The notes beneath the pieces are model-generated. The model ran no database searches. It was not told where the DNA came from and saw only the letters and a program-made list of their open reading frames with translations. 14,582 nucleotides of DNA from positions 1 through 14,582 of the forward strand of contig JANWHI010000007.1 of assembly GCA_025450495.1 (NCBI GenBank), given 5' to 3'. The DNA comes from Candidatus Dormiibacter sp. GTDB lineage: Bacteria; Chloroflexota; Dormibacteria; UBA8260. The stretch's first letter is position 1; every line of letters starts with the position of its first letter. This document shows, piece by piece, positions 1 to 7,289 of the stretch. The position numbers and the translations under genes are program-made.

Positions 1-1121
1 GCGCCGCCGAGCGGATCGGCGACGGCCGCCGCCCCTGACTCGAAGCCGATCACCTGCTGCGTGCGCAGCGCGATCTCCGCCGCCTGCTGCGAGGGCAGCG
101 CCAGCGCCTCGTCGTAGCTGTTGGTGTGCAGCGACTGTGTCCCGCCGAGGACAGCGGCCAGCGCCTGCAGGGACACGCGCACGACATTGTTGAGTGGTTG
201 CTGGGCTGTCAGCGAGGCGCCGCTCGTCTGGGCGTGGAAGCGCAGCGACAGGCTGCGCGGGTCGCGGGCTCCAAAGCGCTCGCGCATCACGTCCGCCCAG
301 ATGGTGCGGGCCGCCCTGAACTTGGCGATCTCCTCGAAGAAGTCGTTGCTGACGTTGAAGAAGAAGCTCAGCCGCGGTGCGAAGGAGTCGACCGCAAGCC
401 CAGCGTCAAGAGCCGCCTGGACGTAGGCGATGCCATTGGCCAGGGTGAAGGCGATCTCCTGCGGCGCCGTGGCCCCCGCCTCGCGAATGTGGTATCCGCT
501 GATGCTGATCGTGTTCCAGCGGGGCAGCCGTTGCGCGCAGTACGCAAAGGTGTCGGTGACCAGGCGCATCGACGGGCGCGGCGGGAAGATGAACGTGCCG
601 CGCGCGGCGTACTCCTTGAGGATGTCGTTCTGCACCGTGCCGCCCAGGCGTGCCGCGTCGATTCCCTTGCGTTCCGCGGCGAGCTCGTACATCAGCAATA
701 GCAGGGCGGCCGGGGCGTTGATGGTCATCGACGTGGTGACCTCGTCCTGGGGGATGCCGCGCATCAGCATTTCCATGTCGTCGAGGGAGTCGATCGCCAC
801 CCCCACCTTGCCGACCTCGCCGCGAGCCATGGCGTCGTCGCTGTCGTAGCCCATCTGGGTGGGCAGGTCGAAGGCGCAGCTGAGCCCGGTCTGGCCGGCG
901 GCGAGCAGGTACTGGAAGCGCTCGTTGGTCTGCTCGGCGCTGCCGTACCCCGCGTACTGACGCATCGTCCAGAGGCGCCCGCGATATCCGTCCGCCCGCA
1001 CCCCGCGCGTGAACGGGTACTCGCCGGGAGGCGGCGCCGGTGGGCCGCCGGACGGCAGATACACCGCCTCGAGCGGCAGTCCGCTCTCCGTGCTGACCGA
1101 CTCCGCGCCGGCGTCGGTCAC
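1..1121 (-). CDS. Methylmalonyl-CoA mutase, large (catalytic) subunit, N-terminal part; runs off the left edge
   Basis: Coenzyme B12-dependent isomerase that interconverts methylmalonyl-CoA and succinyl-CoA in propionate metabolism; cytosolic. The 373 codons seen cover most of the catalytic TIM barrel. Family motifs include RQYAGYG (54-60), [13 protein letters not shown] (83-95), [12 protein letters not shown] (206-217), FHAQTSG (295-301) and GGTQSLHTN (326-334). Tyr56, Arg174 and His211 all sit at a constant offset of 33 from Propionibacterium Tyr89, Arg207 and His244. Tyr plus Arg is the methylmalonyl-CoA signature; isobutyryl-CoA mutases have Phe and Gln there. The chosen start is a GTG whose GTGA overlaps the epimerase stop, so the two are very likely co-translated. 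The short N-terminus fits mutases with a separate or C-terminal B12 domain, but that part lies outside the window. Family certain; substrate assignment good. Confidence 0.95.
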   Translation of the reverse strand, partial: MTDAGAESVSTESGLPLEAVYLPSGGPPAPPPGEYPFTRGVRADGYRGRLWTMRQYAGYGSAEQTNERFQYLLAAGQTGLSCAFDLPTQMGYDSDDAMARGEVGKVGVAIDSLDDMEMLMRGIPQDEVTTSMTINAPAALLLLMYELAAERKGIDAARLGGTVQNDILKEYAARGTFIFPPRPSMRLVTDTFAYCAQRLPRWNTISISGYHIREAGATAPQEIAFTLANGIAYVQAALDAGLAVDSFAPRLSFFFNVSNDFFEEIAKFRAARTIWADVMRERFGARDPRSLSLRFHAQTSGASLTAQQPLNNVVRVSLQALAAVLGGTQSLHTNSYDEALALPSQQAAEIALRTQQVIGFESGAAAVADPLGG

Positions 1122-1543
1122 GCGTGGCGACCGGCCGCGGCGGGGTCAGGCTGGCATAGCTCGGTGAGCACGCCGGCGGCGGCAGATGGATGCAGGAAGG
1201 CCACCAGCCGGCCACCCGCGCCACGGCGGGGACAGGCGTCGAGCGCTTGTAGGCCGAGCGCGGCGTAGCCGTCCAACGCCGCCTGGACGTCGTCGACGCC
1301 GTAGGCGACGTGGTGGAGCCCACCGCCGCGCTTCTCGAGGAAGGCGGCGATCTTCGAAGTGGGCCCAGTGGACCCGAGCAGCTCCACGCGCGACTCGCCA
1401 ACCTCGAACATGACCGCTTCGATGCCATCTGACTCGACCACCTCGCGGTGGCTGGGGGCGCGACCCAGGAGCTGCTTGTACGCTGCCACAGCAGAGTCGA
1501 TGTCACGTACGGCGATCCCGACGTGGTCGATCCGGCTCAGCAT
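1118..1543 (-). CDS. mce: Methylmalonyl-CoA epimerase (VOC superfamily)
   Basis: Converts (S)- to (R)-methylmalonyl-CoA, feeding the mutase encoded directly downstream. The 141 residues match the usual family length (about 130-150) and contain the two beta-alpha-beta-beta-beta modules of the VOC fold. Visible motifs are IDHVGIAV (5-12), with His7 as the first metal ligand; VELL (53-56); [13 protein letters not shown] (73-85), with the second ligand His at 77/78; GRLVAFLHP (111-119); and GVLTELCQ (124-131), with Glu128 as the likely last ligand. The stop overlaps the mutase GTG start by four bases, giving a two-gene operon. No Shine-Dalgarno precedes the ATG. A consensus-quality TATACT lies 7 bases upstream, so the mRNA is probably leaderless. 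Confidence 0.95.
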   Translation of the reverse strand: MLSRIDHVGIAVRDIDSAVAAYKQLLGRAPSHREVVESDGIEAVMFEVGESRVELLGSTGPTSKIAAFLEKRGGGLHHVAYGVDDVQAALDGYAALGLQALDACPRRGAGGRLVAFLHPSAAAGVLTELCQPDPAAAGRHA

Positions 1544-1550
1544 CGCCGCG

Positions 1551-1556
1551 AGTATA
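1551..1556 (-). promoter_or_regulatory. Candidate -10 element (TATACT) of a leaderless promoter for the epimerase-mutase operon
   Basis: Read on the minus strand, TATACT is followed by 7 bases and then the epimerase ATG. Initiation 6-8 bases after a -10 would start the transcript at or next to the A of the ATG. I see no TTGACA-like -35 at 16-19 bases and no Shine-Dalgarno. It is the best -10 match among the similarly placed elements in this window. Confidence 0.55.
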
Positions 1557-1626
1557 GGAACGACCGCGGAGCAGAGCGCTCACCAAGCCGTTGCACCGAG
1601 GCGATGGGCGGCCGGCGATTCGATGC

Positions 1627-1632
1627 TAGGTT
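1627..1632 (+). promoter_or_regulatory. Candidate -10 element (TAGGTT, preceded by TGC) for the GT87 gene
   Basis: TAGGTT lies 9 bases before the ATG at 1642 and is preceded by TGC, giving an extended -10 look (TGnTAnnnT). No Shine-Dalgarno is present between it and the ATG, so a leaderless or 1-3 base leader transcript is likely. It shares the 98-base divergent gap 1544-1641 with the oppositely oriented epimerase promoter; apart from these two elements I see nothing else in that gap. Confidence 0.4.
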
Positions 1633-1641
1633 CGAGCCACC

Positions 1642-2871
1642 ATGTCGCTGCCGCGCTCGCCTGCCGCTGTGGTCGCCGCCGCCGCCGCCATTCTCCTGGC
1701 CGGCTACGCGGCGCTGTGGACCGGCGTATCACCAACCAACGTCAACCGTGCGGACTTCACGGCCTTCTACGTCGGTGGGACGCTGCTGCGTGAGGGATAC
1801 GGCGCCGCCATCTACGACCGGTCCCTGCAGACGGACCTCCATTCGTCGCTGATCGCCCCGCAGCAGGGTGTCAACCTCCCCTTCGTCAATCCTCCGGTGG
1901 CTGCCGTGGTGATCGCCCCGATCACGCTGCTGCCCCTCGGCGCGGCCTACCGCGTCTGGGAGGCGATTCAGCTCCTCATGCTGGTCGCCGCGGTGCTGAT
2001 CGCGGCGCGGTCTTCACCGTGGCCCGAGCGGTTGCGGCGGGGCGGGACGGTGGCCACCGTGCTCGCCGCACTCGCCGGGACGGGGACGCTGGCGCTCGGA
2101 CTGCTTGGCCAGTGGGACGGGTTGAGCGCGCTCGGCCTTGCCGTCGCCTACGCACTCTGGCGACGTCACCGGTCTTTCAGCGGGGGTGCCGTGCTGGCGG
2201 GCTGCGTCCTGCTCGCCAAGCCGCACCTCGCTCTCGGCCTCGCCGCTCTGGTGCTGGCGTGGCGTGACCGCCGTCTGCTCGCAGGCGCCGCCTGTGCGGT
2301 GGCGGTCCTCGGCATGGTTTCGCTGGCCGCAGTAGGGCCGGCCGGGATCCACGGGTTCCTGGGGTCCGCCGGCGCCAACGCCGGCGCCGTGCCAATGGCC
2401 TCGATGCAGGGCTTCACCGGCCTGACCGGGTCGTGGCTCGGCGACAGCGCCGCGGCCACGCTGATCGCCGCAGTTTTCAGTGCCACCGCGCTGGCCGCGT
2501 GCGTGGCCCTCGGCCGCCGTCTCAGCCGCGATCGCGCGGCCCTGGAGCCGTGCCTGGCGCTGGCCACGGTCCTCTCACTGCTGGCGTCTCCTCACCTTCT
2601 CGCCCACGACCTGGTTCTGCTCGCGCCGATGCTGGTCGCCCTGATGGCGTGGGCGGCTCTGCGCGATCAAGCCGCCCCGTGGCCCGGGCCGCGCAGCCGA
2701 GCGGTGCTCGCCGGCTGGGTGGTGCTGTCGCTGACCGCCGCGCTCGACCTGGGCGCACAGGGGGTCGGGCCGCCGGGGCGGCTGGTGCCGCTGGCGCTTC
2801 TCGGCCTGGCCGGTCTGGTCACCTGGCAGCTGCGCCGGCCCGCGGGGGGACTGACGCCGGCGCCCGCCTGA
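1642..2871 (+). CDS. GT87-family (DUF2029-type) integral membrane glycosyltransferase
   Basis: The 409-residue polytopic protein has about ten hydrophobic helices, starting at 8-28. It shows the GT87 pattern: RADFTAFYVGG (36-46) with Asp38 in the first extracytoplasmic loop, the usual place of the GT-C catalytic acidic residue; a YD pair at 58-59; NLPFVNPPVAA (78-88); and GQWDGLSALGL (156-166) followed by an AG...LLAKPHLALGL stretch (186-200). Known GT87 members such as mycobacterial PimE move mannose from polyprenyl-phosphate-mannose onto glycolipids outside the membrane. The donor here is inferred, not shown. It is divergent from the methylmalonyl-CoA genes and converges with the GT-C genes, ending 4 bases before the end of the next gene. 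The ATG lacks a Shine-Dalgarno. Confidence 0.85.
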   Translation: MSLPRSPAAVVAAAAAILLAGYAALWTGVSPTNVNRADFTAFYVGGTLLREGYGAAIYDRSLQTDLHSSLIAPQQGVNLPFVNPPVAAVVIAPITLLPLGAAYRVWEAIQLLMLVAAVLIAARSSPWPERLRRGGTVATVLAALAGTGTLALGLLGQWDGLSALGLAVAYALWRRHRSFSGGAVLAGCVLLAKPHLALGLAALVLAWRDRRLLAGAACAVAVLGMVSLAAVGPAGIHGFLGSAGANAGAVPMASMQGFTGLTGSWLGDSAAATLIAAVFSATALAACVALGRRLSRDRAALEPCLALATVLSLLASPHLLAHDLVLLAPMLVALMAWAALRDQAAPWPGPRSRAVLAGWVVLSLTAALDLGAQGVGPPGRLVPLALLGLAGLVTWQLRRPAGGLTPAPA

Positions 2872-2875
2872 GCAG

Positions 2876-5023
2876 CTAGCGCACCACCGCGAACGCCACT
2901 GCCCGCTGCCCCTGGTAGCTGTCCGAGGCGACCAGCCGCAGGTTGGGCAGGCGGCCGATGCAATCGGCATTCCACGGCACGCTCGCGCCGAGGATGTCAT
3001 GCGACCCGACGAAGACCGCGCCCACCGGCTGGACAGCCTGCTCAGCCGCCGCCGGGTCGGTGCATGCGTTGGCGAGGGCCGTCACCAATGGGAGGCTGAG
3101 CGTGCCAAGCTCGGAGCCGTTGGGGACCAGAGGGGTGAGGTCGGTGAGCGCGGCAAGGTAGACGCCGGCATCCGACAGGCCATCGGTGAGAACCAGAGTG
3201 CCCGGCGCGAGCCTCGCCGACATCTGATGGAGCACGTTCACGTCCGCCTGGGTGGACAACGATCGGATCGCCACCTGCCGGGTGTACAGGTCGAACTCGG
3301 CGCGAACTCCAAGCCCGAGCATGACCATGATCAGCACCGCCAGCACCACCGCGACCGCATCCAGACCCGCCGCGCCAGGACCGAATCGAGCGCGCACCGC
3401 CGCCGGTAGGGCGACACGGCGGCACGCCACCACGCACGCAATCAGCACCACGACCGCGGAGGCCGCCACCAGCAGGCGCCAGCTGGCCAGGTTGGTCAGC
3501 GCTTCAAAGGTTCCCATCGGGTAGATGAAGACGGGTGCGGTGTAGCCGAAGGCGCTCGACCACACGCGTTCGATCGGCCCGTGGGCGATGCCAACCAGGA
3601 GCGCGGCGATGCCCGCGCCGATCGCCAGCCGCGTCCAGAGCCGCCGCTCCGCAGCGATCGCCCGGATCAGCTTGAGCACGGCGAGGAAGCCGGCTCCGAG
3701 GATGAACGGGATGACCCAGTACTGAAGCCCGACGACACGGTCCGTCTCACCGTACGGAAACAGGTTGAACGACAGGTTGTTCACCTTGTGCCAGAAGAGT
3801 GAATCGGCAAGCAGAACCAGGAAGATGACGTGGGCGAGCAGCACCCACCACAGCCGGCGATAGACCAGCAGGATGGCCACGATGCCGATGCTGTACAGGG
3901 CGACGGCGAGAGGGCTTGTGAGGTCCGTTTGGGCGAGAACCTGCAGGAGCTGGTGAGGATGGAACGGCAGGGTGGCTGCCGACGGGACGGTGGTCGAGGG
4001 CTCGATGGGGTGTGCAGCCGGCGTATGCGGGAGACGCATCAGCCGGGTCACCACGGCAGCGCTCGCCAGCGTCGCCGCACAGGCGACCGCGATACGCAGT
4101 AGCGCTTGACGCGGTGAGGTCCGCAACACCGCCAGCGCCGCCCCAGCGATCAGCCCGCCGCCGACCACGACAGTCGTGATCACCTCGAGACCGTGGAGCA
4201 CCCAGATGGATGCCGCGAACGCGACCAGCAGCAGGGCGTGGTCGCGCACGTCTCGACCGCGTACCAGACGCAGCGTGGCCACGATGTACGGACTGACAAG
4301 GACGGAGTCGACGAGTTGGGGGAACCGCCCGAGAATGGCCTGGTCCGAGGGAAAGGCCAGGCCGGCGGCGAGCAGCGGCACCACCACCGCGAAGGCCACC
4401 GACCCGGTGGCTTCGAGGGCGAGCAGGGTGAGTCCCAGCGGCATCAGAACAAGGACCGCCGTGACGATCGGAGCCATCGACATGGCGGGATCGGGGCCGC
4501 CGATCCACGAGACCACGGCGGTCATGGCCTCGAACCCCGGCCGGATCCTGGCGAACGCGGTGTTCTGCAGGGGGATGGGAAACAGCGGAAGCACGTCGTG
4601 AGTGCGGGCAATGCTCGCGGCGACGGTGGCATGCACCCGGGGGTCCCAGTCGGGGGGGAGGACCTGGCCGTGGAGTGCCCAGGCGAAGGCGGCGGCTCCG
4701 GCGCAGCCGGCCACCAGGGCGGGGATCGGGATCCACCAGGGTGTGCCTGTCGCCGGCAGCGGGCCGGCCCACCGGCGCCGGGCGAACGCGGCGCCGACGA
4801 GCAGCAGCGTGGCAGGGATGACGGTCAGCGGCTCGAAGGGGACGTGCACAACGCGCATGCCCAGGCCAAGCACCCCGAAAAAACCGGCCGACAGGCCCGG
4901 GGACGCCGCCAGGCGCTCCCAGGCACGCCACCGCGGCGCCAGCAGCGTCGCCAGGGCGTACCCGGGGAGCAGCGCCGCGACCAGGATTCCGGGGATCGCC
5001 TTGGCGAGGTCGTGTAGTGGCAA
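2876..5023 (-). CDS. Polytopic membrane protein, GT-C glycosyltransferase-like (DUF6541-like), downstream tandem paralogue A
   Basis: This 715-residue protein has roughly a dozen hydrophobic helices and a soluble C-terminal lobe from about residue 577. The loop PPDWDPRVHA (123-132) carries an Asp-Trp-Asp plus His after an early helix, like the acidic motif in the first extracytoplasmic loop of GT-C enzymes. Other conserved blocks are RPGFEAMTAVVSW (161-173), LLALEATGS, QAILGR and, in the C-terminal lobe, GTLVLTD (608-614), TDLTPLVP and ALANACTDP. Cys654 and Cys688 are conserved in the paralogue. It most resembles actinobacterial DUF6541-type proteins by architecture; a role in lipid-linked or surface polysaccharide transfer is inferred from context. 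The start is TTG, chosen because GAAGGGAG sits 5 bases upstream and because the N-terminus aligns residue for residue with paralogue B. Confidence 0.8.
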   Translation of the reverse strand: MPLHDLAKAIPGILVAALLPGYALATLLAPRWRAWERLAASPGLSAGFFGVLGLGMRVVHVPFEPLTVIPATLLLVGAAFARRRWAGPLPATGTPWWIPIPALVAGCAGAAAFAWALHGQVLPPDWDPRVHATVAASIARTHDVLPLFPIPLQNTAFARIRPGFEAMTAVVSWIGGPDPAMSMAPIVTAVLVLMPLGLTLLALEATGSVAFAVVVPLLAAGLAFPSDQAILGRFPQLVDSVLVSPYIVATLRLVRGRDVRDHALLLVAFAASIWVLHGLEVITTVVVGGGLIAGAALAVLRTSPRQALLRIAVACAATLASAAVVTRLMRLPHTPAAHPIEPSTTVPSAATLPFHPHQLLQVLAQTDLTSPLAVALYSIGIVAILLVYRRLWWVLLAHVIFLVLLADSLFWHKVNNLSFNLFPYGETDRVVGLQYWVIPFILGAGFLAVLKLIRAIAAERRLWTRLAIGAGIAALLVGIAHGPIERVWSSAFGYTAPVFIYPMGTFEALTNLASWRLLVAASAVVVLIACVVACRRVALPAAVRARFGPGAAGLDAVAVVLAVLIMVMLGLGVRAEFDLYTRQVAIRSLSTQADVNVLHQMSARLAPGTLVLTDGLSDAGVYLAALTDLTPLVPNGSELGTLSLPLVTALANACTDPAAAEQAVQPVGAVFVGSHDILGASVPWNADCIGRLPNLRLVASDSYQGQRAVAFAVVR

Positions 5024-5028
5024 TGCGA

Positions 5029-5036
5029 CTCCCTTC
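5029..5036 (-). promoter_or_regulatory. Shine-Dalgarno (GAAGGGAG) fixing the TTG start of paralogue A
   Basis: Read on the minus strand, GAAGGGAG is followed by TCGCA and then TTG at 5023-5021. This is the only strong, well-spaced ribosome-binding site seen before a start codon in this window. It justifies a TTG start; no ATG or GTG gives a better N-terminus. Confidence 0.65.
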
Positions 5037-5050
5037 GGGTTGTCGAGCCA

Positions 5051-5085
5051 TCGGCGGGAGGTGCGCGCTGGCGCTTCACCGCCGA
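5051..5085. other. Inverted repeat / possible leader hairpin upstream of paralogue A
   Basis: TCGGCGG (5051-5057) is perfectly complementary to CCGCCGA (5079-5085), with a 21-base loop that itself holds GCGC repeats able to pair. It lies in the 108-base gap between the two GT-C genes, between a candidate promoter and the Shine-Dalgarno. No T-run follows on either strand, so it does not look like a classical intrinsic terminator. Confidence 0.35.
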
Positions 5086-5106
5086 ACCGGTCCCGGGGAC
5101 GCCGGC

Positions 5107-5135
5107 ATTATGCCACCGCCATGGCTGTGTCTCAG
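5107..5135 (-). promoter_or_regulatory. Candidate sigma70-type promoter for paralogue A
   Basis: On the minus strand, CTGAGA (5135-5130, 4 of 6 to TTGACA) and CATAAT (5112-5107, 5 of 6 to TATAAT) are separated by exactly 17 bases. The -35 overlaps the stop of paralogue B. Transcription would begin near position 5100, giving a leader of roughly 75 bases that includes the hairpin and the Shine-Dalgarno. The -10 sits in a small palindrome, GGCAT-T-ATGCC (5104-5114). Sequence match only. Confidence 0.35.
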
Positions 5136-7282
5136 CCGCCGGGATGATCCACTGCGAAGGCGGCTGACTCAGTCCCCTGCCACGCCTCGGCCGCGATCAG
5201 GCGCAGGCCGGGAAGCCGGGCGATGCACGCCTCGCTCCAGGTGTTGGTGGCGCCGAGCAGGTGGTGCGCTCCGACGAAGACCGCCCCGACGCGGGTCAGG
5301 GCTTGCTCCGCGCTCGAGGGATCGGTGCACGCGTTGGCCAGCGCCGTGACCAGCGGTGCGCTCAGCGGGCCATTCTCGTACTGGCCGGGGACCAGCGGCG
5401 TCAGGTCGGTGACCCCCGCAATCCACTTGCCTGCGTCGACATCGGAGTCGGTGAGGACCAGGGTGCCCGGCCGCAGCACGGCGGACATCCTGTTCAACAC
5501 CGTGAGGTCGGCGGGCGCGGTCAGCCCGCGCGTGGCAACTCCGCGCTGGTACACGGTGAGGTCGGCCGAGGCTCCAACGACCACGCACATGACCGCCACA
5601 GCGCCCAGCGCCCCCCAGCCGGCGGTTGCGCCCCCGCCGTGCTTCCCCACCAGCCGCCGGATCCGCCCTGGGCCGCCGAGGCCGGCGACCATCGCCAGCC
5701 ACGCAAGGACCACCGCGATTGCCGCCACGACGATGGCGATGGTCCACGCCCACAGGCTCGCCAGCGCGTTGAAGGTCCCGAGCGGGGGCAAGGCAATGGT
5801 GAGCCCGAAGAACCTGTTCCACACGCTGGCTACGGGTTGCTGCGTCAGAAGCACGGCCATCGCCAGCACTGCCGCCGCCAACGGCGCCGCCCGGCGCACC
5901 CTGGGCCGCTGCGACAGCTCGCGCATCACACGCCCGACGGCAAGGAGACCGGCCGCCAGGATGAGCGGGATCAGCCAGTACTGCACGCCGACGATGCGGT
6001 CGGGTTCTCCCCAGGGGCTGACCACGTGGTTCCAGAATCTGGCCAGCACGTGCCAGGAGAAGCTGTCGGCCATGGCGATCAGCAGCACGGCCTCCGAGAC
6101 CAGGACCCAGAGCATCCGGCGCGTGACCACGATGGCGAGGACGCCGGCGGCGAGCAATGCCACCGCAACCGGGCTGGTGAGGTCGGTCTGGGTGATGAAC
6201 TCGATGAGCTGCAGGGGGTGGGCCGGGGCGCTCGCCGCAGTGCTCAACGGCGCGAAGACCTCGGGATGGATCGGGGGCGGGGCGTGCGGGACCCGGGTGA
6301 GCTTGGTGACCAGCAGGGCGCCCGCCAGGGTCGCCAGCGCGCCGGCACCAACGCGCATCAACGCTGACCGTGGCGATGCGCGCACCGCGACCACCGCGGC
6401 CGCGATCAGCAACGAGCCGCCGACCACCGCTGCGGTGAGCGCCTCGAGCCCGTGGATCACCCAGATCGAGGCGGTGATCGTCCCCACGAGCAGGGCGTTG
6501 TCGGCAACCTGCGGTGTGCGCAGTAAACGCAGCGCGGCGATGACCAGGGGAACGACCAGCGTGGAATCGACCACCTGCGGGTAGCGCCCGAGAATCGCCT
6601 GGAATGCGGGAAAGGCCAGCCCGACGGCAAACAGTGGCGCGATGGCGGCCAAGGGGATGGACCCCGTCGCCTCCAGCGCCAGCAGGGTGATGCCGAGCGG
6701 CATCAGCACCAGCACCACGGTGAGCAGCGGCGCCATCGACAGGGCCGGTGGTGGGCCGCCCACCCACGAGACCACCGCCGTCATCGCCTCGAATCCCGGC
6801 CGCGCCTTGGTCAGGAAGGTCCCTTCCAGCGGTATCTGCACCGCAGGCAGGACGTTGTGGGTGAGCGCGATGCCGTTGGCGGTGGTGGCGTGCACGGCCG
6901 GGTCCCAGTCGGGGGGGAGCACCTGCCCATGCAGAGCCACCGCAAAGGCGGCGGCGCCGACCGCTCCCGCGATCAGCGCGGGAACCGGCAGCCATCGGGG
7001 TGCGTCATCCCTCGGGTTCGGGCCGGTGAGGTGACGGCGGAAGAGCGCTGCCCCCGCAACCACGGCGATGGAGAGAAACACCGTGAGCGGCTCGAACGGC
7101 ACGTGCACCACGCGCAGGCTGAGTCCGAGGACACCGAAGAACCCAGCGGACAGTCCGGGCGCGGCCGCCAGGCGCTCCCAGGCCCGCCATCGGGGGGCGA
7201 TGAGCGTCGCCAGCGCCCATCCCGGAAGCAGCACCGCGATCAGAATGCCGGGGACTGCTTGGACGAGGTCGTGCAGTCGCAA
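5132..7282 (-). CDS. Polytopic membrane protein, GT-C glycosyltransferase-like (DUF6541-like), upstream tandem paralogue B
   Basis: This 716-residue homologue of the next gene downstream has 49 of the first 60 residues identical by direct comparison and the same PPDWDPAVHA motif at 123-132. It also shares the RPGFEAMTAVVSW block, the C-terminal lobe (GTLVLTD, TDLTPLVP, ALANACTDP) and a cysteine pair at 652 and 686 with the same spacing as in A. The family and inferred role are as for A: a membrane glycosyltransferase acting on lipid-linked sugars. I chose the TTG at 7282, 8 bases after the stop of the upstream sugar-phosphate transferase, because it gives a start that aligns exactly with A. 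A longer reading from a TTG at 7318 would overlap the upstream gene by 29 bases and add 12 residues with no counterpart. No Shine-Dalgarno is evident; translational coupling is likely. Confidence 0.8.
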   Translation of the reverse strand: MRLHDLVQAVPGILIAVLLPGWALATLIAPRWRAWERLAAAPGLSAGFFGVLGLSLRVVHVPFEPLTVFLSIAVVAGAALFRRHLTGPNPRDDAPRWLPVPALIAGAVGAAAFAVALHGQVLPPDWDPAVHATTANGIALTHNVLPAVQIPLEGTFLTKARPGFEAMTAVVSWVGGPPPALSMAPLLTVVLVLMPLGITLLALEATGSIPLAAIAPLFAVGLAFPAFQAILGRYPQVVDSTLVVPLVIAALRLLRTPQVADNALLVGTITASIWVIHGLEALTAAVVGGSLLIAAAVVAVRASPRSALMRVGAGALATLAGALLVTKLTRVPHAPPPIHPEVFAPLSTAASAPAHPLQLIEFITQTDLTSPVAVALLAAGVLAIVVTRRMLWVLVSEAVLLIAMADSFSWHVLARFWNHVVSPWGEPDRIVGVQYWLIPLILAAGLLAVGRVMRELSQRPRVRRAAPLAAAVLAMAVLLTQQPVASVWNRFFGLTIALPPLGTFNALASLWAWTIAIVVAAIAVVLAWLAMVAGLGGPGRIRRLVGKHGGGATAGWGALGAVAVMCVVVGASADLTVYQRGVATRGLTAPADLTVLNRMSAVLRPGTLVLTDSDVDAGKWIAGVTDLTPLVPGQYENGPLSAPLVTALANACTDPSSAEQALTRVGAVFVGAHHLLGATNTWSEACIARLPGLRLIAAEAWQGTESAAFAVDHPGG

Positions 7283-7289
7283 TACCGGG

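Noticed and set aside
406..1506. 366-codon minus-strand frame spanning epimerase and mutase
   Set aside because: It is an alternate frame of two well-supported genes and reads as arginine-rich low complexity.
1675..1692. Run of GCC/GCG triplets as a microsatellite
   Set aside because: It encodes an alanine-rich membrane helix in the GT87 protein, in keeping with the codon preference of the window.
5051..5085. Intrinsic terminator after GT-C paralogue B
   Set aside because: A hairpin is present but no T-run follows it on the minus strand; better described as leader structure.
5223..6584. 453-codon plus-strand open frame opposite GT-C paralogue B
   Set aside because: Composition is Ala/Thr/Arg/Ser-rich without motifs; the opposite strand encodes a protein conserved with its tandem copy.
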